Position numbers and translations under genes: made by a program. Below the pieces are notes generated by a model. The model had not been told where the DNA came from. It did no database searches and saw nothing but the letters and a program-made list of their open reading frames with translations. A stretch of 64,000 bases of DNA from Clostridium thermarum (GTDB taxonomy: Bacteria; Bacillota; Clostridia; Clostridiales; Clostridiaceae): NCBI RefSeq assembly GCF_006351925.1, contig NZ_CP040924.1, positions 676,501 to 740,500 on the forward strand, written 5' to 3'. Positions 39,101-48,747 of this stretch are shown here, in pieces. Each line of letters starts with the position of its first letter. The stretch's first letter is position 1.

Positions 39101-42100
39101 AGTGTTGTTATGGATGTAGTATATAATCACACTTATTCAACTGGAAACTCTTCTTTTGATCTAATTGTTCCGGGATACTATTATCGTACTGATGACTTTG
39201 GCGGTTATACCAATGGTTCAGGTGTTGGTAATGAAGTAGCGAGTGAAAGACCCATGGTTAGAAAGTTCATCAAGGATTCTGTTAAGTATTGGACTGATGA
39301 ATATGGGGTGGATGGCTTCAGATTTGACCTAATGGGGTTAATAGATACAACTACTATGACTCAGATTGTTGATGAACTAAGAAATGAAATAAATCCTTCC
39401 GTTCTGATTTATGGGGAACCATGGACAGGTGGATCCTCACCGCTCACTGAACAAACTTTGAAAGGAAGTCAAAAAGATAAGGGCTTTGCGGTATTCAATG
39501 ATAATATCAGAGGTGCCATTAAAGGCGGAAGTGATGATGCCACCAAAGGATTTGCCAGTGGTGAACCTGGAAAAGAAGCTGATATAGTTAAGGGCATTAG
39601 GGGGGCCATTGATGACTTTACAAATTCGCCCACTGAAACTATTAACTATGTAACAGCACATGATAATTTAAATCTTTGGGATAAATTTATCACAGCCGGG
39701 GGCCTAGCACAAGAAGTTGGTTTCCTCAATATTAAAGATGGTAAATTAGTTGATGGCGGTTCTGTAGAAGATGCTGTGAATAATGCAGATCCTTATAAAC
39801 ATATAGATTTAAATAATGTTTTAGATAATGAAACTGTTAAGAGAACGCTTTTAGCTAATGGCATAGTGTTTACTTCACAAGGTATACCATTTATACAAGC
39901 TGGAGATGAGTTCTTAAGAACAAAATACGGTGATCATAACAGTTACAAGAGCCCAGATGCTATCAATATGATACGATGGCAGAATAAGGCTGACTTTAAA
40001 CCTGTATTTGACTATTATCAAGGGTTGATTGAACTTAGAAAATCACATCCGGCTCTCAGAATGGATACGAAGGAAGCCATAAACAGTAATTTAGTAGTAT
40101 TAAAGCAAGATGGCAATGTTGTGGTATTCCAGCTAAAGAACTACGCCAATGGTGATGACTGGAAAAATATTGTGGTTATATACAACGGAAATAAATCAGT
40201 AACAAGTATGGATCTACCTTTTAGCAGTACATGGAAGGTTGTTGTTGACCATAGTAAGGCAGGGACACAAGTAATCAGAGAAGTAAAGGGTAATAGAGTT
40301 TCTGTTGAAGGTTTATCCATGATGGTGCTCTATGATGAAGCATCAGAGACCTATACACCAACAGCAACAACCATTGAGTTGTCAAAAGCCTTTATTGGAT
40401 TGGAGAAAGGGACATCAACTTATGTTACAGCTGTTGTAAGAGATCAAAAGGGCAAAATAATGCCTAATGCACAAGTGCAATGGTCTTCTAGTGCAGATGA
40501 AATCGTAACTGTTGATCAAAAGGGCAAAATAACTGCTAAACAGCTAGATGGAACTGCAGAAATCAAAGTTCAATGCGGAAGTGCTGAAAGCACAATGAGA
40601 GTTTCTGTAGCTAATTTAGTTCCAACATCAATAACAATAAGTGGTTCCAATATAGTCTATGCAACAAGAAGTACAACTCTTACAGCTTTGGTTAAAGATC
40701 AATTTGAACAGCCGATGACAGGCAGATCTGTAACATGGACCTCATCTGATTTAAGTAAAGCAGTGGTAAACGAAAATGGAGAGGTTACAGGAATTGCTGC
40801 TGGTACAGTGACAATAACAGCTCAAGCCGGTAATGCTAGATCAACTATAGTAATAACAGTTAAGCCAAATGTCAAGAGATATGTATACTTCAGGTATATA
40901 AGACCTAATAACGATTATGACGGCTGGAATATTTGGGTGTGGAACACCGGCGTCAGGAACGATATGATCGAATTTGAATCTGTGACTGAAGAAGGTGCTT
41001 TTGCAAAAATTGAAATTGCTCCTGAAACAACTTGGATTGGATTTGTACTGAGAAAAGGTCTAAATTGGGAACAAAAAGATACAATCGATTACGACAGAAA
41101 GATCATAACAGATTTGAATAGCACTATAATTAAGGCTACTGTAACCACTGGGGTCGGAGAATTCTTCACAACACCGGCAGTATCAGGACCTGTCCTGGAC
41201 AACGGTAAGCTGACCTTCTACTACAGGGATGCGGCCTTATTTGCAGAAGACAAGATGGAAACCTTGAAAGGGGTTAAGGTTAAAGTTAACGGACAAACTT
41301 ATGATATGGAGTATAAGAGTTTAGAAGAACTTTATACCTATACCATGAACTTAACTAGAGAAGGTACCTATGAATATACCTTCCTGGTTACTGATGAAAA
41401 GGGTAATACCAGAGAAATCACAGATCCTATGAATACAGTTGATGGAGTATCAAAGGTTGTTTATGCAATACCTAAGCTAAATATAAGTGCCACTGTTGCA
41501 CCTTCGGCTATAGATTATAACCAAAATGCAGTATTGAGTCTAAATGTTACATCAGAAGAAAATGTTAAAATAAGAGAAGCATATTTAGACTTAAGGGAAT
41601 TGGGCGGAAAAGAAAAGGTAAATGTAGATACAGAACTTATGGCTCAGGCTATAGCGGTTAAAGATTCTATAACAGCTGGCGAAAAGAATATTCCAATAAC
41701 TATAACAGATGAATTTGGTAATACACATCACTCTGCTGCATCAGTTACGGTAAAGGCTAGACAGTCAGTGGGAAATACAGACTTTGACTGGGATGAAGCT
41801 AGAATTTACTTTATGCTGACTGATAGATTCAACAATGGAGATACAAGTAATGATAGTCCCAATGGAGTAGTGTATGATAAGACACATCTTGAAACTTATC
41901 ATGGAGGGGACTTTAAAGGAATAACTCAAAAACTTGATTACTTAAAGGACCTTGGAATAAATACCATTTGGATAACTCCAATTGTAGACAATATTGACTT
42001 TAATCAAGCTGGAAATTGGACAGACAGTGAATTATCAGCTAAAGATAAGCAGCAGTACGGGTATCATGGCTACTGGGCTAAGGATTTCGGAAAAATAGAT

Positions 42101-44779
42101 GAACATCTTGGAAGTTTGGATGACTTTAAGGAACTAATAGATGAGGCCCATAGCAGAGGTATCAAGATAATGCTGGATGTAGTTATTAACCATGCTGGAT
42201 ATGGTATGAGAACTACTGATACGAACACAAATAATTTAGACAATTATCCAACAGATGAAGAAAAGGCTAAGTTTGAGGGGATGTTTAGACCACTTGGCAG
42301 CAGTGACCAGGTAACCGGTGACCTATCAGGACTTCCTGACTTTAAGACTGAAGATCCTGATGTAAGAAATAAGTTAATAGAATGGCAAACTGCCTGGATA
42401 AATAGGCTAAAGACACAAAAAGGAAATACTATCGACTACTTTAGAGTAGATACTGTAAATAATGTGGAAAATACAACATGGAAAGCTCTTAAGAACGCGG
42501 TTACCGCTATTAATCCAGGTTTCAAACTGATTGGTGAAGCTTATAATGCCAACATTAATCAAGATGGAGGCCAATTGCGAAGCGGACAGATGGACTCAAT
42601 ACTGGATTTCTCTTTTAAATGGTCAGCACTGAACTTTGTAAATGGACAAATTGATGGTGTGGAAGACTATATGGAGGAGATCAATGAAAAAATTGATAAT
42701 ACTGCCTCACTGGGCCTATTCTTAAGCAGTCACGATGAGGATGGTTTCTTAACAAGGTTAAGTGGAACAGATGAAGAGAAAATTGCCAAGTTAAAAGCTG
42801 CTGTAGCCCTCCAGATGACCGCTAAGGGGCAACCCGTAGTTTATTATGGAGAGGAACTAGGTGCAAGCGGCAGAACTGCAAATAACATGAGCAGCCCTGA
42901 TGGAAACTTTAGCGAAAATCGTTACGATATGCCTTGGGATAGGTTAAACAATCCTATGTATTCCTCATTGCATAAACACTACAAGACAATGTTAAACATT
43001 AGAGCTGGGTACTCAAAAGTATTTGCAAAGGGAACCAGAACTAAGATAGCAGGCGGAGATGCTGAAAAGTATCTTGTATTTGATAGAACTTACGAAGGTA
43101 AGTCTCTAGTGGTAGCCATAAATACAGATATTACTTCAAAGAATATCACTGTAACAGTTCCGTTTGCTGCAGGAAGCATAGTGAGAGACCTATACAGTGG
43201 AAGAGAATTTACGGTTACTACTGATAAAAAAGTGACATTTACATTACCCGCTATTGCTGATGGCGCTACAGTAATTTTAGCTGAGGCTTCCAAGAATTCT
43301 ACGCCTGATACACCAGCACCTACAGCTCCATCAGATGCAAGTGTTACAAACAGCGACTCCAGCGTGGTTATCAGTGTTATTAACAGCGTGACAAACAATG
43401 GAACTGTAACCGTAGATATAACAAATAATAAAAAGGTGGCTAAGGAAATATTCGATGCTATAAAAGGAACCGAGAAGACCGTAATCTTTAAGCAAAATGG
43501 AGTAGAATGGACCTTCAGCGGTAATGATATCACTGGAATAACAAAAGCTATTGACATGTCAGTGACCGTGTCTTCAATTAACAATACTGCTACCGGAAAT
43601 AAGGCAGATATAGCTAAGGCAGTAAACAATGAAAGCGTACTTGTAATATCCTTTGCTAACAACGGACAGTTACCGGGAAAGGCTAAGGTAAGAATTATGC
43701 TTGATGCTGCTTGGCTTGTAAGTAATGATAGAAACAATATCAATATCTACTACTATAATGAAGCTGCTAAGAAGCTTGAAGCAGTAGCTACTGGCCTAAA
43801 AGCCGATGGAGAAGGTTATGTGGAGTTTGAAATAAATCATAACAGTGATTATGTGGTATCCTCAAAAAATCTTCTAGATATATCTTCAGAACCAAAGGCA
43901 CCTACTATAGAAAGAACAGGTGGAGCCAACAGATATGAGACTGCTGTTAAGGTTTCTCAGGCTGGGTGGACAACTTCTGCAAATGTAGTTCTTGCAAGAG
44001 GGGATGAATATGCAGATGCATTGACTGCGGCTCCATTTGCTAAACAGTTAAATGCACCGATCCTTCTGACTCCCACCAATACACTTGATGCAAGTGTTAA
44101 AGCTGAATTGATTAGATTAGGGGCTAAAAAAGTATATATCATTGGTGGGACAGGAGCTGTATCAGCTGCTGTACAAAATACTATTAAGACCATGGGCATT
44201 ACAGTAGAGAGAATAGGCGGCAGAGACAGATATGAAACTTCTCTTGCAGTAGCTAATATGATGAAAGTTAAGAATCAAGTATTCCTGGTTACAGGCAGAA
44301 ACTATGCGGATGCACTTTCAATATCTTCTTATGCGGCAGCTACAGGAAGCCCAATACTTCTTACTGCTGAGAACCAATTAACTGCTGGAGTTTCAAAATT
44401 CATAAAGGACAACAATAGCAAAGTTTATGTAATTGGTGGTACCGGAGTAATTTCAGAAACTGCTGTTAAGGGTATAGCAGGAGTAGAAAGAATATCAGGT
44501 GTAGACAGATATGCTACAAATTTAGCAGTATTGAAGAGGTTTGCTGACGGATATGATTTCTCAAATATTTACCTTGCTACAGGAAGTAACTATCCTGATG
44601 CAATCTGCGGTTCAGCATTGGCTGGCAGCGTAAAAGCACCAGTAATACTTGTAAATAGTAAGGATGTAACTTCTCAGAAGACTTATGTAAAGTCAATAAT
44701 ATCAAAAGTTAGTAAGGTCAAAGTTCTGGGAGGTGAAGGTGTAATAACATCCGGAACTGTAGAAAGCATATTAAAATAA
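36125..44779 (+). CDS. Cell-surface amylopullulanase with two GH13 catalytic domains and CWB2 wall anchor
   Basis: A 2884-residue secreted enzyme. Order: signal peptide (1-31); two near-identical glucodextranase/DOMON-like modules (about 34-245 and 247-460); Ig-like module (465-547); CBM41 starch-binding module (549-645); N2-type linker module; CBM48 (from 749); pullulanase-type GH13 with hallmark YNWGYDP (near 950), Asp997 in region I, nucleophile Asp1068 (GFRFDLMG), acid Glu1098 (YGEPW) and Asp1180 (TAHDN); two Big_2 domains (1409-1581); second CBM41 (1584-1679); two beta modules; alpha-amylase GH13 (1887-2391) with nucleophile Asp2109 (FRVDTVNN), Glu2138 (GEAYN) and Asp2204 (SSHDEDG); a beta domain; three CWB2 repeats (from 2596, 2694 and 2788). 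It would debranch and cut starch or glycogen at the wall, feeding maltodextrins to importers. Confidence 0.93.
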   Translation: MKKLKSKISLIVSFLLLFSLLPSFSLTTKAEGIIAIDGIRDARWSALDPLASSDTAGWQGFDIGNFYLTNDRNNLYFWVDAINVPNWGDNGQLIDIALNVNGVDSGYDGNPWALQYNFSGTDVKPNIHIMFRVKGDNEINWVSVYKVVKGTPAEVLNFNDLQGAAFAVNRENGFEGSIPLNVLGLNYNDIVKGIVVLSGNNEAEHGAFDVSPAATGNNLADSWNESAGPDVQSIYSDAYTISSGPKLNIVIDGQKDGLWNALTPIGISSGGGWQGFDIDNFYLVNDYENLYFWVDAVNVPNWGDNGQLIDIALNVNEVDSSYDGNPWASQYNYSGTDVKPNIHIMFRVKGDNQINWVSVYKAEDGTHKEILNFNDLQGAAFAVDRTIGFEGRIPLDLLGLKPGDKVKGIVVLSGNNSAEHGAFDVIPKTDDNAIAANWNELGNPNVQSTYSSVYTLTEPSDTIEPMLNIQAPQQLPMGGRILLKAIYTDEHAVQTEVEATWSVLETDKKVSIEGNELVAAEDAVDKTTVTVQASYNGKTATKIIEIVQMYSFTINYYRYDGKAFSDWGLWLWEDGRNGALYTFTEETEEGFARATFTFPFKKLNFITRAKSDWSAGQEGGDRFVEITTGTSTEIWLRQGDVKVYYSPIDISARVMSAMADSLTDIYAVTSGSIADSDVATFQLIDVEEGATIPVNAIKLGDNKVKLSLQEGSIDVTKQYEVKSQAYAAGKVTMRKILDNPKYYYSGDDLGVTYTPAGSIFKLWAPTAKSVSLATYDSEGVYNESGKVVDHTGGSETALVRGDNGVWSLEVKGDLAGKYYMYKVEFADGKVNYAVDPYAKAVSANGQRGVIIDLSKTNPENFDPNDRPTMIKPTDAIIYEMHVRDFSIDPNSGIDNKGRFKAFTESGTTLEGDESIKTGIDHLKELGITHVHLLPSYDYATVNEKSSDPQYNWGYDPQNYNVPEGSYSSDADDAAVRVTEFKEMVQALHDKGISVVMDVVYNHTYSTGNSSFDLIVPGYYYRTDDFGGYTNGSGVGNEVASERPMVRKFIKDSVKYWTDEYGVDGFRFDLMGLIDTTTMTQIVDELRNEINPSVLIYGEPWTGGSSPLTEQTLKGSQKDKGFAVFNDNIRGAIKGGSDDATKGFASGEPGKEADIVKGIRGAIDDFTNSPTETINYVTAHDNLNLWDKFITAGGLAQEVGFLNIKDGKLVDGGSVEDAVNNADPYKHIDLNNVLDNETVKRTLLANGIVFTSQGIPFIQAGDEFLRTKYGDHNSYKSPDAINMIRWQNKADFKPVFDYYQGLIELRKSHPALRMDTKEAINSNLVVLKQDGNVVVFQLKNYANGDDWKNIVVIYNGNKSVTSMDLPFSSTWKVVVDHSKAGTQVIREVKGNRVSVEGLSMMVLYDEASETYTPTATTIELSKAFIGLEKGTSTYVTAVVRDQKGKIMPNAQVQWSSSADEIVTVDQKGKITAKQLDGTAEIKVQCGSAESTMRVSVANLVPTSITISGSNIVYATRSTTLTALVKDQFEQPMTGRSVTWTSSDLSKAVVNENGEVTGIAAGTVTITAQAGNARSTIVITVKPNVKRYVYFRYIRPNNDYDGWNIWVWNTGVRNDMIEFESVTEEGAFAKIEIAPETTWIGFVLRKGLNWEQKDTIDYDRKIITDLNSTIIKATVTTGVGEFFTTPAVSGPVLDNGKLTFYYRDAALFAEDKMETLKGVKVKVNGQTYDMEYKSLEELYTYTMNLTREGTYEYTFLVTDEKGNTREITDPMNTVDGVSKVVYAIPKLNISATVAPSAIDYNQNAVLSLNVTSEENVKIREAYLDLRELGGKEKVNVDTELMAQAIAVKDSITAGEKNIPITITDEFGNTHHSAASVTVKARQSVGNTDFDWDEARIYFMLTDRFNNGDTSNDSPNGVVYDKTHLETYHGGDFKGITQKLDYLKDLGINTIWITPIVDNIDFNQAGNWTDSELSAKDKQQYGYHGYWAKDFGKIDEHLGSLDDFKELIDEAHSRGIKIMLDVVINHAGYGMRTTDTNTNNLDNYPTDEEKAKFEGMFRPLGSSDQVTGDLSGLPDFKTEDPDVRNKLIEWQTAWINRLKTQKGNTIDYFRVDTVNNVENTTWKALKNAVTAINPGFKLIGEAYNANINQDGGQLRSGQMDSILDFSFKWSALNFVNGQIDGVEDYMEEINEKIDNTASLGLFLSSHDEDGFLTRLSGTDEEKIAKLKAAVALQMTAKGQPVVYYGEELGASGRTANNMSSPDGNFSENRYDMPWDRLNNPMYSSLHKHYKTMLNIRAGYSKVFAKGTRTKIAGGDAEKYLVFDRTYEGKSLVVAINTDITSKNITVTVPFAAGSIVRDLYSGREFTVTTDKKVTFTLPAIADGATVILAEASKNSTPDTPAPTAPSDASVTNSDSSVVISVINSVTNNGTVTVDITNNKKVAKEIFDAIKGTEKTVIFKQNGVEWTFSGNDITGITKAIDMSVTVSSINNTATGNKADIAKAVNNESVLVISFANNGQLPGKAKVRIMLDAAWLVSNDRNNINIYYYNEAAKKLEAVATGLKADGEGYVEFEINHNSDYVVSSKNLLDISSEPKAPTIERTGGANRYETAVKVSQAGWTTSANVVLARGDEYADALTAAPFAKQLNAPILLTPTNTLDASVKAELIRLGAKKVYIIGGTGAVSAAVQNTIKTMGITVERIGGRDRYETSLAVANMMKVKNQVFLVTGRNYADALSISSYAAATGSPILLTAENQLTAGVSKFIKDNNSKVYVIGGTGVISETAVKGIAGVERISGVDRYATNLAVLKRFADGYDFSNIYLATGSNYPDAICGSALAGSVKAPVILVNSKDVTSQKTYVKSIISKVSKVKVLGGEGVITSGTVESILK

Positions 44780-44791
44780 TTAATATTAAGC

Positions 44792-44821
44792 AAAAGGATG
44801 TCAATAATTTGACATCCTTTT
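44792..44821 (+). terminator. Terminator of the amylopullulanase gene
   Basis: AAAAGGATGTCA (44792-44803) and TGACATCCTTTT (44810-44821) form an exact stem 12 bases after the stop codon. Confidence 0.85.
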
Positions 44822-44937
44822 ACCTTTGAAGACTTATATATGGTACGAAAAACACCAAGCCGGAATAAAATAATACAAAGAACAGTTTTTCACAAATTAC
44901 AGAAGGATAAAAAATAGAACAAAGGGGGAAGAAAAAA

Positions 44938-45189
44938 ATGAGTTGTGGGCATGGAGGACGCTGCTGCCGACGATCTTGCTGTAAAATCGTAAGGAGATCT
45001 AGAAGCGGCTCAGGGGCTTTATTACTTTTAATTCTTGGAACATTATTTGCATTAACCAATCCTACAGGTGTTGCCGGAGCATCACAAAATACCAATATAA
45101 TTAACATTAACTCAGATAGAGATGACTTCGATGATTATGATGATTGTGATTATGAATGTGATTGCCATAGTAAGACCTGCAGATATTAA
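44938..45189 (+). CDS. Small Cys-rich, single-span, Asp-rich protein (83 residues)
   Basis: AAGGGGGAAG precedes the ATG. The N-terminus is Cys- and Arg-rich (MSCGHGGRCCRRSCCKIVRR), a hydrophobic stretch follows (GALLLLILGTLFAL), and the C-terminus is very acidic, with four more Cys (DDFDDYDDCDYECDCHSKTC). The layout suggests a membrane-anchored or spore-coat-like protein that could bind metal. No family is recognised. It is monocistronic, with terminators on both sides. Confidence 0.6.
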   Translation: MSCGHGGRCCRRSCCKIVRRSRSGSGALLLLILGTLFALTNPTGVAGASQNTNIININSDRDDFDDYDDCDYECDCHSKTCRY

Positions 45190-45228
45190 GTTATACTTTT
45201 GAGATAAGCTATAAATAATTAGTAGAGC

Positions 45229-45253
45229 CCCGGCTTATTTTGTGTAAGCTGGG
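45229..45253 (+). terminator. Terminator
   Basis: CCCGGCTTA (45229-45237) pairs with TAAGCTGGG (45245-45253) with one G-T wobble, downstream of the Cys-rich protein gene. Confidence 0.6.
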
Positions 45254-45292
45254 ACCCTATTAATTTATGCTGCTATCTTATTCTTCTTTTTT

Positions 45293-46976
45293 CTATCTGA
45301 GACAATTATAGAAGAACAGGATATCCTCCTGTGATTTTAATACCCTTGGTATTTTAATCTGACTTTTCGATATGCCCTTTTGAACTTTTATCCTCTTCAA
45401 AGACTCAAAGGTGCCATAAGGAACAAGACGTACTTCAGCAGAAGCCAGCCTGTTTTTCTGCCTCTGCCTTTCATAGGCTAAATTTGCTTTACATAACTCC
45501 CTGTCTAAAAGGCTGCTTATTTCTTTGGTTTTTGGTTGAGATACGGGAGTCTTCGGCTCTATAAAAAATATATATTTCCCGGGTGATACACTGTTATCAG
45601 GCAGTACAGTATAATCATTTATACTGCTTCTAAGTTGTCTAAAGGTATTGGTAAGTGCTGATAGTACATGCTCTTCGGTGGTTTTTTCTGATACCATATT
45701 TATAAGCTGATTCTTTCTATACATGAATTGAACTTCCGGACAGTTGTTAAAATAGCTGACCACTTTCACCACATCACCTAACCTATACCTATACAAGCCA
45801 GCCAGATTGGTTATAACAATCTCATACTCTTCACCTAACCGGAGTTCATTAATGTTTATGGTAATAGGATTAGTATCATAAATATTTTTAATTTGGTATA
45901 AATTCATAGAAGGCTGTTCTGGGAATAAGAGAGTAAATGTATCTATCTATATGCATATTGACTCCCATAACCGCTTCTGAGGCTGCATATGCACTGGAGT
46001 AAATGGGAAGGTTGTCAGTGTATTCGGCAACCTTGTCATCATATATGGAAAAGTTAGCACCGGTTACTGCAATAATATAAATCAGCTTCGGCCAAATTCG
46101 TTTTGCAATTCCCTTAAAGCCTTTTTTAAACTCCATTTCAAGGAAGTCAGCACGCCCCGCATCTGGTGACATATAGGAAAGGAGCTTTTTTCTTGATGGT
46201 TCCTCCATTACAATGCGCCTGCTTATGGTACCTTTGCGGATATCTGAGACAAGCTCCTTCCAATGAAGTTCCATGTATCTGAAAAGGTCCAAAACAGAAG
46301 AGATGAATATGCCGCTTATATACATCAAATTTCGCTCTTTAAGGGCAAAGAGTAGGTGAAGATACAAGGTATCAACCCCTTTTCCTAAATTCATAACTTC
46401 TACAGGTGTAGTCCAAATCAGAGGAATAATTCTCTTTATAGCCTTCATACCTCCTGAGGTAGCAGAGCAAATGGGGATGCCGCTTTCGGTGTAGCTTGTA
46501 GTTGTCATATCTGTAACGGCAAGTCCTCTTCCATAGGTCCAACTTTCCTTGAAGTTTTTATAAAGAATTCTTTGGGGCAATATTCCCATATAGCTGGAAG
46601 AAATGCGCCTTGAAGTTTTTGTAACAGGTATTAGTTTTTGCTTTCCTGTAGTACCTGAGCTTATACTAAAGTAGCTTACCTCTTCCTTAAACAATATATT
46701 TTTTTCACCCCTAGACATACGGAGGATGTAATCTTCATAATCCTTATAGGTACTTAAAGGAATAGAGCTTTTAAAATCTGATATGCTATTAATACTGGAG
46801 AAATTATACTTTCTCCCAATTTCAGTGGCCTTATTAGTTTCAAGTATCTTTTTTAAGATACTTAAGTTGATATCGTAGGCGTGCTTAGTATCATTCTCAT
46901 ATCTTTTTTCTGATAGTTTAGCTGCTTTTATCATGGAATAAGAGGCTAACTTCACAAAAATTCCCGTAGTAAACAT
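45293..46976 (-). pseudogene. GH3-family (plant auxin-conjugase-like) acyl-adenylating protein, split by a frameshift
   Basis: Two overlapping minus-strand frames, 46976-45888 (362 codons) and 45907-45293 (about 200 codons), together make one GH3-superfamily protein of about 560 residues, the usual family size. The first half has the adenylate-forming loop SISSGTTGKQKLIPVT and ends FYEFIPN; the second continues with KNIYDTNPITI and GLYRYRLGDVVKV, a conserved GH3 C-terminal motif. Removing one base in the AATTAAAAAT tract near 45890 would restore the frame. It could be a real inactivating mutation, slippage at the A-tract or a sequence error. Bacterial GH3 proteins conjugate amino acids to acyl acids; the substrate here is unknown. 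The start is uncertain because GGGAG abuts the ATG. Confidence 0.75.
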
Positions 46977-47101
46977 CTCCCTATAAGAAGTACGCTACAT
47001 TATATGTAGGACTTTAGTCTTTTGTTAGTTAAAAATAACATAAGATTTATAGGTTTACATATAATTTATAGATTGATACAATTATCTAAGGAGGTGCGGG
47101 T

Positions 47102-47584
47102 ATGAAATTTTATGTAAGAGAAAAAGTATTCAGCTTTGGTGATAACTTTACAATAAAAGATATAGATGGTTATGATGCATATAAGGTAGTTGGAAAGGTG
47201 TTTAGTTTTGGAAACAAGCTTCACCTATACAGTATGGATGGCAGGGAACTAGTATATATAGAGCAAAAGTTATTTAAGTTTTTGCCTGAATATTATATTC
47301 ATATGGATAATTCTGTAGTTGCGGTACTCAAAAAGGAGTTTTCTTTTTTCAAACCGAAGCTTCATATTGATAGCGTATTTGGTAGCTTTAACATAGAGGG
47401 AAGCATTTTTTCCTATAACTTTACAGTTTATAGGAACGGAATTTCAGTCGCGGATATAAGTAAAAGAGCCTTTGCTTTTAGTGACACCTATGAAGTTGAT
47501 ATAAATGACAATGAGAGCTATCCCTTCATTTTGTCAATGGTAATAGCCATTGATCAAATTTTTCATGATAATAGAGATAAATAA
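47102..47584 (+). CDS. LURP-one-related / tubby-C-like protein
   Basis: A 160-residue protein made of repeated beta hairpins: KVFSFGDNFTIKDIDG, KVFSFGNKLHLYSMDG, KEFSFFKPKLHIDS and KRAFAFSDTYEVDI. This pattern is typical of the LURP-one-related (LOR, YxjI-like) barrel, related to the phospholipid-binding tubby C-terminal domain. AAGGAGGTG precedes the ATG. No membrane segment is present. Function is unknown; membrane-lipid binding or a scramblase-like role is only a family-level guess. It is divergent from the GH3-like gene. Confidence 0.75.
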   Translation: MKFYVREKVFSFGDNFTIKDIDGYDAYKVVGKVFSFGNKLHLYSMDGRELVYIEQKLFKFLPEYYIHMDNSVVAVLKKEFSFFKPKLHIDSVFGSFNIEGSIFSYNFTVYRNGISVADISKRAFAFSDTYEVDINDNESYPFILSMVIAIDQIFHDNRDK

Positions 47585-47660
47585 TTATTTTTATAATTTT
47601 TTTATTCACAAAAGTATGGCTCAGAAGGGTATAAGGTACGGGTATATAGGAAGATCTATT

Positions 47661-47693
47661 AAAAAAGAGCTTGAGTAAAATAAGCTCTTTTTT
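47661..47693 (+). terminator. Terminator
   Basis: AAAAAAGAGCTT (47661-47672) and AAGCTCTTTTTT (47682-47693) pair exactly, ending the LURP-one-like unit. Confidence 0.85.
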
Positions 47694-47756
47694 AATTGAA
47701 TATGTTGAAAAACTATGTTATATATAATTCAATGATATTATAAGGGGGAGAATTAA

Positions 47757-48734
47757 GTGATCAATAGAAACAAGAAAACCAGTGACACCGACGCAATGAT
47801 GAACTTCTTTAGGAATATTAAGAATTATCCCGGTGTAGTGCTAATTATTATTATTTTAATGATGCTAGCTATGAATTCTTTTTATCGTGTACCTACAGAT
47901 GAGGTGGCAGTTGTGTATACACTGGGTAAGGAAACTGCTGTAGTGGAAGCAGGGGGACATTTCAAAGTTCCTTATATCCAAACTATAAAGATGATAAAGA
48001 ACACAAGAGCTATTATCCCTATATATATTGGCTATAGGGATAACGGCAATCAACAGTATTTGACTATAGATGAAGAGGCAAGGATGCTAACCGGAGATGA
48101 TAAAATTGTTGAAGCAGAGTGGATTGTTGAAGCCTACATAACAGATCCTAATAAGGCTATGTTTAATATAAAAGATCCACAGGATGCCATAAGACAGGTC
48201 TGCTTAACAAATATGCGAAAGCTTATCAATAGCGTAACTCTTGATTATGTTATCACTACCGGAAGAGGCCAGATTGCGCCGCTGATAAGCAAGGGCATTG
48301 ACGAAGATCTTAAAAACTTAGATATTGGCTATGCTATAAGAACTATCCAGATACAAGATATCCAGCCGCCGGAAAGAATAGCAGAGGCCTATAAGCAGGT
48401 TAATGAAGCTAAGCTTCAGACAGAACAGGAGATTTCAAAGGCTAAATCCGAAGAAGCTGTAGAAGTTAATAAAGCCAAGTCTGAAGTAGCAAGAATTAAA
48501 GGGGATGCTGATGCGGAGAAGGATAGAATCATCACAAAGGCGAAGGGAGATGTAGCAGAATATTTCTCTATGCTGGAAATGGCTAAGATGAACAAAGATA
48601 TGACTAAGAGACAGCTTCTTGTAAATATGCTGGAAAAGCTTTTAGATAAGGCAAAGGTGATAATCGATGATGGTAATGGTACTGTAAAGTATATGAATAT
48701 TGGTGAACTTGCACCTAAACAGGTAACACAGTAG
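47757..48734 (+). CDS. hflK: HflK-like SPFH-domain membrane protein
   Basis: A 325-residue band-7 protein starting at GTG, six bases after AAGGGGGAG. It has an N-terminal membrane helix (about 22-41), then the SPFH domain (VPTDEVAVVYTLGK and GGHFKVPY) and a long charged helix (about 205-265). HflK assembles with HflC into a cage that in other bacteria encloses and restrains the FtsH protease. The HflC partner begins 13 bases downstream, so they form one operon. No ftsH is present in the window. Confidence 0.88.
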   Translation: MINRNKKTSDTDAMMNFFRNIKNYPGVVLIIIILMMLAMNSFYRVPTDEVAVVYTLGKETAVVEAGGHFKVPYIQTIKMIKNTRAIIPIYIGYRDNGNQQYLTIDEEARMLTGDDKIVEAEWIVEAYITDPNKAMFNIKDPQDAIRQVCLTNMRKLINSVTLDYVITTGRGQIAPLISKGIDEDLKNLDIGYAIRTIQIQDIQPPERIAEAYKQVNEAKLQTEQEISKAKSEEAVEVNKAKSEVARIKGDADAEKDRIITKAKGDVAEYFSMLEMAKMNKDMTKRQLLVNMLEKLLDKAKVIIDDGNGTVKYMNIGELAPKQVTQ

Positions 48735-48747
48735 GGGAGGGGAAAGT

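Noticed and set aside
43090-43743. 217-residue minus-strand open frame inside the amylopullulanase gene
   Set aside because: It is antisense to a well-supported domain and lacks a ribosome binding site; it reflects the codon bias of the real gene.
43909-44779. Three regularly spaced repeats considered as a repeat array
   Set aside because: They are protein-level CWB2 domain repeats about 290 bases long inside one reading frame, not CRISPR or satellite DNA.
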